From Suillus spraguei (Eukaryota; Basidiomycota; Agaricomycetes; Boletales; Suillaceae): DNA of 64,000 nucleotides. The translations under genes and the position numbers were made by a program. Location: NCBI GenBank assembly GCA_016800925.1, contig JABCPU010000070.1:62001-126000 (forward strand). The letters are read 5' to 3'. Below the pieces are notes generated by a model that had not been told where the DNA came from, did no database searches, and was given only the letters and a program-made list of their open reading frames with translations. This document shows positions 35,092 through 46,104 of the stretch, one piece after another. Numbering within the stretch: position 1 is the stretch's first letter; each line of letters begins with the position of its first letter.

Positions 35092-35562
35092 TAGTACATC
35101 CCTATTACTTATCAGAGTTGTGATGGACCGTCATCTGCAAATATATTCAAGTCGTGTCGACAATCAAACAGAACTTCCATGTCCTCAAGCACCGCTGGTT
35201 CACAGCGTATCAAGCAGTTCTCGCATAAAAAGGTTGATTACCCAATAACCATAATACATTTGGCTAGATGATTTGAATTGCCGATTCCATTCACTAATCA
35301 TCTTAAGTATATGAATTAGGAAACCGTGAACTCAAGAGAATACGATTCATACGTTTTGAAAAACTCGGGAGATTCGTAGGTTCTTATGGGCGTAAAATGA
35401 AGAGTACTAGCTGACATGGTTCGTTTCTCCTCGCGTACAAGCAAGTACTACTCAGAAAATACCAAGTATTTCTCAGAGCCGTTGTCATCAGTGTCCGATT
35501 CAAGTAGTTACTTTGTTTCGGTGCTGAAGTGCGCAAGCATGCCAGTATAGTGGTGAAGGGTG
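35092..35562. other. Intergenic between phosphodiesterase B and the ZCCHC8-like gene
   Basis: It contains the fading 3' end of unit B (to about 35220) and then AT-rich sequence without ORFs. The two neighbouring genes converge here, so both transcription ends lie in it. Confidence 0.45.
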
Positions 35563-36683
35563 CTATTCATTGTCTGAAAGATCCATGTCCATGTCGCTAT
35601 TATCCGAGTGATCCTCTGCGACAGTGACAAGTGTACAATATTGAGGGTGTGCAGGCGGCGGTGGAAATGGAGGCGGAGAAGGGGGCAGTGGAGGGGGGGT
35701 GGAGGCGGGTGGAGGGGGTTGGTTCTCGATGTGCGATTGCAGTGAAGAAAATGCCCCAGGTAATCTCCAAGGGGGAACAGGTGCTTTCGCAGATTGAGTT
35801 CCGGATATGATTTGCTCCCAAAGAGCTCTTCTTTCTGCAGTAAAGGTATTATTGGGACAAGAAGTGGCGACGTCCAATGGCGCGAATGTTGTTCCATTAT
35901 AGACGGTGAGGTGGTCTGAGGAGAAATAATCATTGGGGTATGATGCCCACCTACGGGGTGTCGACGAGGGAGGCTCCGAGTCAGAATTGGTAGACAAAGT
36001 ATCATCGACAACTGGTGTTTCGTCCCCGCCTGATTTATGATAGAAAGATGTGGCAAGACTCAGGTCGATCACCTCGCGGTCCTCTTCATCGCTAACTATG
36101 ATGAAAGAGTCATTGATATCCTCAAGTGAATGGTCATGTACCGGGGTGCGGAAGTCTCCCAAAATTCTTTGGCGAACGGCATCCCTTGGATCGGTGTGAC
36201 TTATCCATCCTGCAGGATAACCCCAATATGACATGTTATATAGCCATGCGCACTGATGGCTCGAGTCTCCGTGCTGCAAGCCCAAAGCTTCGCGCAAGGT
36301 GGGACCAACAACCTTTCCGGGCTGGAAAAACTCCAACCATTCAAGTCGTTGCTTTTTCCAAGCTTCAACAGCGTGAAACCTGCCCGGTTCCCTCATTTCC
36401 CCATCCGATTCAGAGCGCAAAAAATTAAAGAGTTGTCGCGACAGCGCGATGAGAGGACGATCATGTGGTTCAGGACAGGACCCAACGATGTGATCAGGCG
36501 AGCCGCAGTTGAAACAAAAGCGAGCATCGAGGAGTGTAGAAGATGGACTTTGATTCTCGCCTAGGATACCCGAGACGTGCCTGTCATAAAAGCATAACTG
36601 AGGTGATAATTCCTGGAACCAAGCTGACCCAGAAGTATCGGTGTAAAAGTTGTGGGTAACATTGGACCCGCAAGGACTACTCT
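35563..36683 (-). CDS. ZCCHC8-like protein: CCHC zinc knuckle + PSP domain
   Basis: One long minus-strand frame ends at 35563. It contains a zinc knuckle (FCFNCGSPDHIVGSCPEPHD) followed by a PSP motif region (PGKVVGPTLREALGL, then AWLYNMSYWGYPAGW). That pairing is the signature of ZCCHC8 and related spliceosome-associated proteins. In metazoans ZCCHC8 belongs to the nuclear exosome targeting complex with MTR4, so a role in nuclear RNA surveillance is inferred. An acidic stretch with VSDEEDREVIDLS, a proline-rich tail (about 35640-35720) and an acidic end DMDMDLSDNE complete it. The frame stays open upstream to 36828 but only over the glutaredoxin-like gene and without an ATG, so the start is unresolved. 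A missing exon, or fusion by a one-base slip to the upstream gene, are the alternatives. Confidence 0.75.
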
Positions 36684-37080
36684 CTAGACATCTTTCTCCT
36701 GAGCTTCCAGTGCTGCATTCCGCTGCCTCATGGATTCGAGTATGGTGGAGGCATCCCAGCGACCTTTCGCTATCTCCCTCCCATCCAGATGGAGCGCGGG
36801 AATCCAGTAGACGTATTTCTTCTTCCACCTTTCCTGGCCTTTATCCTGTATGTTGACTATTTCAAGGTCGAATTGATACTAGTTGTTCATCAGCAACTCG
36901 TATGGGGCATTTATGGTTGTGACGCACTGACTGCCTGACTTTCGCCAATTCTAATTTTGCAACCTAGATGAATGATGAGATTACATTAATGAAGAATAAA
37001 ATAATACTGACGTCACAAAGTGAACAATTTGGGCCAGTGAAAAGAATGAGGCGGGCGACTTGGGGGAGACGGGCAGCCAT
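36684..37080 (-). CDS. Glutaredoxin-like thioredoxin-fold protein
   Basis: Three short minus-strand exons splice to about 95 residues. They run from ATG at 37080 through the CxxC site (FTGPNCSLCD), then VAKLELAK, then FDLEIVNIQDKGQERWKKKY and VYWIPALHLDGREIAKGRW. The CxxC plus the cis-Pro segment (IPALHLDG) are the redox-active and substrate-binding elements of the small glutaredoxin-like family of fungi (yeast YDR286C type). Location may be mitochondrial, but I see no clear presequence. The stop at 36684 abuts the ZCCHC8-like frame, offset by one base. The ATG is only 123 bp from that of the divergent CCCH/AAA gene, so they probably share a promoter. Confidence 0.75.
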
Positions 37081-37203
37081 TGGAGGGTGGTATCTGGGGT
37101 CCGTTGTAATTCCTATTATGGTTTGTGGGGAATTTGTCTTGGTTCAATAACGGAAGCAAATGTTCTCCCGTCCGCGTCCAAGGTCATTCGATGAATCAGT
37201 GGA

Positions 37204-40200
37204 ATGACAGTTCAGGACCCTCCATGGCGCCAAAGAAGTTTGTTTCTGCGTATATATTATGAATATATTTTGACTTTTCATAGCACGGCCGTGTCCGTTT
37301 TTCTCTCAAGGACGCTGTCTGTTCGCGGATTCGTGCAACTTCCTTCACGATATCAAAGTAAAGAGTCCTTGCGGCCAGTCGTCTGTTGACGCGCACGTCG
37401 CGCAGCCTGTCAGGCCTCCCGTTTTTTTGCCTCCGAAGACCGTTTTAAATCCTCCTTCGGTCGTGGTCAACTCTGCGAGTCCACGTTCTACCCGACTTGT
37501 CAGCCCGGTGGATGACACTTCTCGTTATTCTGGTTTACTTTCGGTTCTTCAAGATGTAATTGGCCCAACTACTGATGAAAACGGTGAAACAGTCATGCCT
37601 CGACTTGTTGACATGAACGATATTTTTTTGCAGAATCCCCAAGCAGATGCCCAGGACTCTTCTGTTATTGAAGTGCTTCAGGATGTGGGGGAGGTACAAG
37701 AAATACCCGCACGTCATGATATTGGCTCGGACGTTTATGAAGAGGCTGGGGATATATTTCCTTCGTATGCGGTAGATGACGAGGATGAGGCAGAAGAACA
37801 AGAACAGGACTCCGACGAGGCCGAAGAAGACGAGTCGCAATCCATTTCAATGACCATTTTGCGATTTCCCACCCCGCCTTCCAGGTTTTCTTCTATGAGT
37901 ACTCCCAGCTCTGTCTTGTCACTCCTTGCACGTCCTCCTGATTCGACGGGACAGCCCTTGGATGAGTTAGGACAAGAAGTTTACAATGATCTTCTATCTC
38001 CTGTCGAGCTTTCTGCACGTTTGCGACCTTTCTCAATGTACAGTTCCTACTTTCCTTCAAAGCGGAAAGACTCTATCGACTCGGGCTATGCCGACAGTTG
38101 GACAGGACCGGCGCTGCTAGCGCGTTCTCCACCTCATTCCATACACAATAGCATTGCATTCGATTCAACTCCCTTTCGCCGTGCTTCAGTATCTTTGTTG
38201 CAAGATAGACGCGTTTCATATGACGTTCGCAGCGTTCGACCTTCCCCCCGCCAGCCAGTGGTTACCGAAGAGCATGACGATGACGCATCCTCGACTTTAT
38301 CTATTTTAGATGCCTATGACAATTCGTCTGATCTCGACGAGGAGCCTCTCTCCCCCACCGTCCGTCTTACTGGGATAGTATTAACACCTCCTTTAAGTCC
38401 TCCAGCAGAACCATCCTTTCCAAAACAGCCTTCCGTCCTCATTTCCGATAGTACTGGTGCGCCCATTCATGACAGCCCCTTAGAAGCATTATCACTTCAG
38501 CCCGCTTCCGCGCCCGGGGACGATACCGGACATGCGTTTTCCGATGCTGACAGCCCTCTAGGGTCACTAGTTTCTCCGCTTTCTCCATCTACGGCTCGCC
38601 CGTCATCTGTCAAAGAAACTTTTCTATCCCAGGAGTTAGTGCTCGATGATATGAAAATTTGCAGCCTTCCGCCCTCTCCACTACCCGAACCTGCTGCTTC
38701 CAACGTTGTTCATATCGTCAGCAGTGCCGATGACGTCATTACCCCCTCGGTTTCCTTGTATGTGAACGACAGCGAGTTTGTGGAGGAAGAATTGTCGTCA
38801 AAGGTGTCATTATTATCTTTAGACACTTTCCCATCTGGCCCTTCGTCCCCAAATACGTCCATACCTTCCGTTGACTGCGACTACACGGCTGACTATATCA
38901 CTCAAGAGACCGTTTTCTCTCAGCCTCCTTCGCCACAGCAGATTGGTATTGCACTAGCGCAGTCTCCCACTTCATCGTCTGTATGGGATGATGATAATAT
39001 GGACGGATGTGGACTCCAGGAAGATCAACATTATACAAGCCACTCAACGGATTGTCAAGAGTCGTCCATTGCCCACCCAAGTGAACGGTCAAGGATCTCC
39101 CGTGAACTTCTAGCCCACATTGGGCATGTATTTTCTCTTCCCGACGACATACTGGTGCCTGCAGAGGATGCTCTAGACACAACTGCAAGTGGTTCAGATA
39201 TCCAGACTCATAATTATCGTGATTCGTGGCATGATGCTCTGAATGCGGATGTTCAACAGGCTTTACGCATACCTTCAATGTCTCCTGTAATGTTCTTACC
39301 TGACGATGCAGACTTCCATCCCGACGAGAGCGTCCGCACGTCTTGGAGCCCCCAAATAGGTGACTTTTCTGCCAAACCTCGTCGCTGGAGCGGCGCAGAG
39401 AATGTCTTGTCCGTCGAAGAGGGCGTGAGTGTTAACTCTGTTGAACTTTTCGAGAACGATGCGCTTCGTGGCCAACATAGCACTGAAGGCATCTTGGACG
39501 ACCTGGTATCCTTGCCAGCGGCCCTGGATGCTCCTGCTGGGCAAACTATCGAAACTCGTGATATAGATTCATTCCTACAGGGCGAGCAGGATGTCCAAAC
39601 AATTCATTTTCACGACCAATCGCTATTTGACAATAGTACTGTCAATGATTCCTCGGCATCGATCGTTGAATTTGTACAAAGGAGTCGTGCTATCTCAGAT
39701 GCCACCGTGAAACCCGATTCATGGTCTCCGAGCGCTCCTTGCCTTCCTTCATCACCCGTGGCCCTCATCACGGCTACCGTCGTTGACGCTAATTTGGATG
39801 ATCATGCAGACCTCCTACAAGCGCTTGACGATCGAAGCATGGATGCACAAGCCACGGAATTACCGAGTACGGAGGCTACCACTGCGAAACTAGCCCATGA
39901 AACGGGGGAGTCTCCGAATCTGAATTCGCCATCCGTACTTGGATCAACACTGCATGATCGTGAAGAGAAGCATTCTTCCGTATTAGTTAGGACGGAGTCC
40001 CTTGTGACACATAGAGCTCCGCAGAATCTCACAATACGCATTCCATCGACCTTTGAGGCCCAGCCATCTTCATCAGCTAGTGCCCAGAGTCTACCACTCA
40101 TTCTATCCCTCTCGAATGGACGTGATACGAAACGATGGTTCTCCCCCCATACGGACGGACTTTTGTCTGCAGCAAATAGTCCCTCTGCCTCGGCTCCAGT

Positions 40201-42797
40201 AACATCAAATCTTCCATCGTGGGAAACAGGAAGGACAAAGGTACCGCTCGGTTTTCGACGTGTCAATCCGCAGGTGGGCTTCTGAAGTGACGTTGTTAAA
40301 TTTCCATTCATGGATGCCCCTATAGTTTGTAGCCAGAAGACCGTTGCAGGGTATTCAGTCCCCGTCTTCTGTTTCCCCTGTCTTTTATCCAGCAGCTAAG
40401 CGAGAAAGAGACCCTACCAGTGCAAACGCTGCCCTGCAGCAACTCAACTTCCTTCCATCAACCGACCGGCTCTATCTCCCGTTGAACTGCAACAAGAATC
40501 ATCTACTACCAGATTAAAGCCTCTCAGGCTGGTAAGTTGCCGAACGACAGTAATTCCTGCACATCATCACTCAAGTTTACCTTCAGTCTAGTTTGCTTAA
40601 TCCGAGGTCGTCCCTATCATCGTCTTCGTCCGTTATGTCTAATATATCATCCGGTCAGTATTTTAAATACCATTTTGGTGATTGTGGTGCTCATTCTTGA
40701 ATATAGACCATATCTTCAATTCGTCTTCACCTCATTCGCCCAATGTATCATCTAGTACTTCGCTATCGCATAATTCACTGGTACGTAAGCTAATCATGCT
40801 TTGTCGGTGCCAGTCTGATTTCTGTGGGCAGCTGCCTTCACCATGTTTATCAAGCATACCTGAGCATATTCCCGAGCATATTCGCAATACTGTCACGTCC
40901 GGTCACGATAGTTCTCCATCATCGTTTGCATTAACTCCTGCTCCTTTGTCTCTTGTTCAGTCTACACAAAGGGAGCGCCAGTTGCACTCTGCACCAGTCC
41001 AACAGGCTCCGTCTTGGCGCTTTTCGCATTGCCGAGAGGACTCTAGTGATCTTAATCAACCGCTCCACCCCCCGCCACGCCGACTTTCAACTCTCAGTTT
41101 GGCACACGGCGATAAAGAGGAAGATATCGATGAATATATCCGCACGATTCGTCGTTCCGTCTCCGGCCTTCCTCCACGATCCTTGTCCATTCTCGAAGCG
41201 CCGGTCCATGCGATTGCGACGCCAAAACCAACACTCTTGTTTGCCATTGCGAGCGACGATGTCAATGAAGTGCGACAGGTACTTGAGAGCGGCGAAGCTG
41301 GACCAAACGACCAAGTCGGTCCTCAGTCCGCCCTGGCGTTTACTTTGACCAATGACAAACTGTCGCACAAAAATGAGATTGTCAAGGCCCTGTTAGCCTA
41401 TGGCGCAGATCCATCGGCGTTACGGAATCCAGAATTGAATCCATCTGCACTAGCGTCATCGGAGGGAGGTGAGGGTGTTTCAGGCTCACATTTACAGCCT
41501 GGAGAGACAACGCCAGAAGGAATGGATCCTGCTACGAGGTACTTAGATCCTCTCAGCCCTTTGTCACCGTTTACTCACTCGATTCTTAGATATTATGTTA
41601 CCAGAGCCGATTCGACACACACACGGCAAACATCTCAACTTATATATCGGTCATTCTTCCGGCCCCTCACAAGAGTTCGATATGATCTCATTGGTCAGGA
41701 CTGGGTATTAGAACAACTCTTCAGGGTATTGAGCATGCACTCTCAACGGTTGTCGGTGTCTCCTATCGTGGTTCTGCTTTGCGGTATGTTCTCCGGCCAA
41801 GTACAAGATGCATTGTTATACCTCCCTTAGGTCCGAGTGGTCATGGGAAGAGCTTGCTGGCCCGCAAATGTCCGTAACACATCTTTACGAGTTACACCAC
41901 TCCAACTCAACTTATCGTTTGTTTCGCAGTTGGAAGTCTCTTGGATATTCCCACCCATACTGTTAACATGACCACCTTGCGCTCAACACACGATCTATGG
42001 CAATCGTACTCTATGAGTCCATATGAGGTTTGTTGCGTTTTTTTTGCTATGGAAAGCACCTTGATGTCTTTTCTGCGAAGGAGCCTTCCCCGGATACGTT
42101 GGCCCAATTTCTGCTTAGTAACGAAGGCGAGCGATGCGTAGTCGTGCTAGACGTAAGTTCCCTCGACCTTGTTCTGCGAGACTGACTCATCTCTACCTTA
42201 GGAGATTGAGAAGGTAGAAGATCCAAAGGCGTTGTATTCTCTTCTCATGCCTTGGGAGCTTGGTGAGTTCATATCACATTATGAGCATGACAATGGTTTA
42301 TTTTTTTTCGAAGGCCGCTGCTCCCTTGAAGCTGGAAAACGGCATGTTGATCTCATGAAAGTGATCTGGCTTGGAACGTCCAATATAGGTCATAATCTTG
42401 TATTCGAGCACCATGATTCCCGACCAGATCCAAGCAAACCCGTTACTCGAGAAGAGTACCGAGATCTCATGGATCTTTTACGACCTCATGTCTCACAATG
42501 CCTCGGAGTGAGTACTTGGACTGGTCAAGTCCTTTATAGACTCCTCAATACTGTCTCTTTTAGGCTTCACTTCTGTCTCGCGTTACCACCGTGTTGCCTT
42601 TCATTCCGTTCACAGTAGAAGAAAAAATGGCGATAGCAGCTGAAGCGGTGTACTCTCTCACCAGCAATGTTGCGAAGACATTGTCCCCTCAAGACGTGGA
42701 GGGAATTGTGATGAAAGTGCTGCCAAGTTATGTTCCATCGGAGGGAGCCCGCTCGTTACACAGAGCTGTGTCGAACCAATTGGTGGATCTGATCTAG
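37204..42797 (+). CDS. CCCH zinc finger / disordered / ankyrin / AAA+ (ClpB-like) ATPase
   Basis: Exon 1 (37204-37237) and exon 2 (37284-40273) join to give WRQRTRPCPFFSQGRC and LFADSCNFLHD, a Cx7Cx5Cx3H zinc finger of RNA-binding type. About 950 residues of Ser/Pro/Asp-rich, probably disordered sequence follow without interruption. Several shorter exons from 40326 lead to two ankyrin-like repeats (TLLFAIASDDVNEVRQVLES; EIVKALLAYGADPSAL) and an AAA+ module. The module has GPSGHGKSLLARK (Walker A, spliced across the intron at about 41785), CVVVLDEIEKVE (Walker B), VIWLGTSNIGHNL (sensor 1) and a ClpB-D2-like RVTTVLPFIPF segment, ending at 42797. The family suggests a nuclear or cytosolic remodelling ATPase; the RNA link is inferred from the finger. 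Exon 3 (40326-40531) needs a one-base shift or another acceptor to join cleanly, so two adjacent genes cannot be excluded. Confidence 0.65.
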
Positions 42798-43894
42798 TCT
42801 CCTACTCCTACTGTGCGCTTCGATATTCCTGTGATTTACGGTACTTAGTATTGTATCGTATAACTTTCTGTTTGTCCATCCAAGTATAACGAGTACATCA
42901 TGCCATTACGACCATGAAGCATGACTGATAGCTCGAAATCTCAATGCGACATGGTCGACTGAGAGAAAATTCAAGAGATAAAACAATGCAATAGTCTTTA
43001 GCAGGAATTGTACTCCTGGTACAACAAGATTTGTGCGATGATGCATATAACGACCCCCATCATGTTTCAGCGTTCCTTCACATTATGGCGATTGCATCGG
43101 CATATGCTGCCGATATATTTGTGAGGGTCGATAGCTTGAAGTGTCAGTTGTCGGTGGCTGCTGCCAGAACATCGGAGAGACGGTGGACACGACGTTCCAG
43201 GAAGGGGATCGTGCAGAGAATATGCAGCATGCTAAAGGAGGAGACGTAGTTATATAGGGATGTGAATTCTAGAAATATGTGAAGTGGACAATCAGCATGT
43301 CGATATGTTGTGTACTAGTGACTGCGAAATTCAACTTGAAGGAATCAACACCGAGTCACCGTCGTAGTCTTTCATACACTCAATATATTGAAAGATGAAC
43401 ATTATGTATAAGAGTAAAATATTCCTGCAAGGGTAAGAGGGTATGTGCTCACCTGGAACGTCTCCACGCAAGTGATCAGTGGATCAAACGCCACTCAGCG
43501 GGCGGCCGCGCGTCAGTATAAACCAAACTATGGATACCACCATTCGATGCAGCCATCCCACCTAGCAATTCCATTCAACGCATGGAACATCCATACGCAT
43601 ATACGCCTCCATGTATCAGGTCCTCGAAACCATATAGAGGATGATGAAGCTCGATGTGACGCCATCACATATGTACTACAGGAGTATGCTCAAGTCTAAT
43701 AATAGACTCACTCTCAGCTCTCGATGTTCTCCAAGTCGCAGTGACTCACCTGTAACGCTATCCAAGTCTTCAATAAGAAGCATCTTACATGCTAATTTTC
43801 CAAACCTGTCACTGCACCTTTTCCTTATTTCTTTCACGTTCGAATCTATTTTAACACGTTGTGTGTCATGTATGGAGCCCTCTTCACCCGGGAT
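42798..43894. other. Intergenic, no gene seen
   Basis: Frames up to about 110 codons on both strands lack motifs. A NotI-like gcggccgc stretch at about 43502 sits in otherwise AT-rich DNA without obvious meaning. Unrelated DNA or old repeats are likely. Confidence 0.35.
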
Positions 43895-44375
43895 TGTCGA
43901 GCGCTTCGAGCGAAGCGCTTGGTCATCTTGCCAAAGAGCTTGCGAATCGACCTCGGGGGTTGTCCAGTAGACCCATTCCCAGAAGGTGAGAGAGAGGATG
44001 GCTGTAATTATGAGAAACAGTGAGTAGTCATAAAGATGAAAGTCCATACATCGTGACTAACTGCCCTCCTGCCTCTCTCTTGTACCAAATGAGAGTCTGA
44101 AGGACTTGGCTTCGGCCATCCCCAGCGTGTCTTGCGAGGAAAATCGTTTTCATCCATCGAGAAAGTGAGAAGGATAGTTGAGTGTGGGTATCAACGGGCA
44201 AATGGATGGACTCGAGCGTGGTGGATGGTACAAAAGATAGATGGGCACCTGTTGTATATCTGCGATGAGGATTGTTTTGCATATACGATGAACACGCGTT
44301 TTGAAGTGCCCATTATCGATTGGCGGGATTGATAACTTGTCATGCTGGAACATTGTCGAAAATTGAAGTGCTGAG
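43895..44375 (-). pseudogene. Inverted partial copy of NLR promoter and first exons
   Basis: On the minus strand this block matches 16540-17060 of NLR-2. It contains the ccaatcgataatggg promoter stretch, the start codon region MDENDFPRKTRW, the SHD|gta donor, an intron ending in attacag, and exon 2 encoding KLFGKMTKRFARSARQ. Homology then stops at about 43895, before any NACHT sequence. With only the first exons left it cannot make a receptor. Exon 1, its splice sites and the exon 2 piece remain open, so a short basic peptide could in principle be expressed. Confidence 0.75.
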
Positions 44376-44819
44376 GCTGCGGTTATATACTAATCGAACC
44401 ATCAAAAACGTCGTTGTTCCGTGCAAGTACTACTAATAGTGGTAGTCAGAGTGAACAATTATGGAGTTAAATATACTTGTCCTGGCATGCAAGCAACTGT
44501 ACCCTCTGCGTGTTTGAGCAACATGGCACCCAAAGACAAAGGCATCCAACAAGCATCATCGCCAAAAACTTGTATGATGAGGAAGTCCCTGATATTGAGT
44601 GCGTGAAATATATCAGAAAACATATAAAACATAACTCACCTTAGCAACTGTTAGCTGGACAGATGCTTTGACTTGGTCCCTGGTCAGTGCTGTGACATCT
44701 GACGACGCCATTCAAAAGGGATTGTACCCTGAGCCAGGTGCGAATGCATCAACTAAAAATGGAGGAGGGGCAAAGAAAACAAGAGTACTCTGATTTCAAC
44801 TAGATATCATAAAATTATT
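44376..44819. other. Intergenic, no gene seen
   Basis: A 61-codon frame is the longest. The stretch separates the NLR relic from the Harbinger-like relic and may include transposon remnants too decayed to identify. Confidence 0.35.
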
Positions 44820-45357
44820 AGAGTTCTGAACGATGTCGTGCTTTTTTACGGTTCCTTTGCCAAGCCCAGCCAGTCTGCATGCTGACCCCATCACCATCAT
44901 GTCCGAAGCGGTAAAGTGCAACTGCAAGCTGGTCGGCAAGGGGAATTTGCTCGTTCGGGGAGTTGTTGGTAAACACAGTATCAGATGCGAGTTTGGTGCA
45001 AATTTGGTTAAAGGTATATGAGGATACTCGAAGACTCTCGCGAAACTTGTCAGGACGTCATGGCTTTAGTATATCTAGCACACAACGCATTTGAGATGGG
45101 CCACGAGGAAGCTGATTGCGAGCCATCTAGTAGTGGTGTGAATAGGAATCACGAATGGATTCGCGCACGAGCTGGCCAAGTTGTGCCTCTGCACTTGCAT
45201 CAAGCTCGTCACCAGCCTCGGTGCCTGAGTCAGGGTTTGATCCTGCAAATTCAGATTCTGTGTCCGAGTCGTGCTTGAGTCTAGCCTGGACACAGTACTC
45301 AAAATGGATCTGAGTATACAGACGAGTCGTCCGAAGGTTTATTGGTGTCTGACTCAC
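44820..45357 (-). mobile_element. Decayed Harbinger/PIF-like transposase fragment
   Basis: The minus strand encodes the N-terminal part of a transposase common in basidiomycetes: DELDASAEAQLGQLVRESI, then KFRESLRVSSYTF, VFTNNSPNEQIPLADQLAVA and LYRFGHDGDGVS. This YTF...VFTNNS...QLAVALYRFGHDG series is typical of the DDE nuclease (HARBI1-like) group. Frames shift at least twice and the catalytic part is missing, so it is a dead 5' fragment. Confidence 0.65.
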
Positions 45358-46104
45358 AGGTAGAAGACAAGGAGCCAGTGGTGGGGGAACTCGAGTCGGA
45401 ACTCATGGACATGCTAGTTTGGAGTTCAAGTTTGAAAAGGACGAGTCTCCAATTCAAGAACACCATCTGAGCTGTTGAGCTGATGCCTGTGAGACTTTCG
45501 AGCCTCCGTGGCGACGCAGGCGGGTTTGAGCTCGTTTTTTTTCTTTACTGCAACGCAAACATAATTAATTTTGTACTTGCACTTGCTTTGCGTTCGTTGT
45601 GCATCTGAGTAGTCGTGTCACTGGTGTGTCCGAACAGAATTTATATAAATTGCAAGTAATTCACTGTAAGTAGTATTAGCATACATGGATAAGTTCATGA
45701 ATCCAACGAGAATGATTGAAAATCCGTTCTCGCAGCTGCAGCACTGATCACATGATGGGGTGTTCAACGTAAGCAGCGATTTTCACACGATTATCGAATT
45801 TTGAATCGTCTCATAATCGCACGCAGAATCGGTTCAAACGTTCACTGACTACCACTAATATATGTAGCATGGTGAGCACAATCTCCAGGACGGCACCGCA
45901 TCTTGACAGTATAAATATAGAAATTCTATATGATCTTCTCACACCGCGAGTTTTGATGCAGTCCAGTCATCATCCTCACTGGCAGCGCTTTCGAGATCAA
46001 GGCGGTGTCAAGATTACGGTTGCCAAGGACTGAAGGACTGAAGGACGGTAAGGAACTCATTCATCTTTTCTCCAAAGCTTACTCTTCTTTCCTTTCTTCT
46101 TCTC
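45358..46104. other. Repeat-island spacer, no gene seen
   Basis: No frame with a recognisable motif. AT-rich runs dominate. The stretch probably consists of decayed transposon sequence between two identified relics. Confidence 0.35.

Larger units (their letters stand above)
29430..35250 (+). repeat. Tandem cassette unit B
   Basis: Direct repeat of unit A with the same two genes. It starts near 29430, where catttgatattgcaatta also marks the border at 12655, and homology to the end of unit A continues to about 35220 past the phosphodiesterase stop codon. The spacer between its two genes carries about 700 bp (around 30960-31750) that unit A lacks, while unit A has the 630 bp insertion at 24778. 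The two spacers have therefore diverged by separate insertions or deletions. Confidence 0.85.

Noticed and set aside
36684..36828. The GTG-initiated frame of 421 codons as the true ZCCHC8-like N-terminus
   Set aside because: Its first 45 residues overlap the glutaredoxin-like exon in another frame, which is clearly the coding one, and there is no ATG.
37560..37850. Minus-strand ORFs opposite the long CCCH exon
   Set aside because: They are shadows of a 2.9 kb uninterrupted plus-strand exon.
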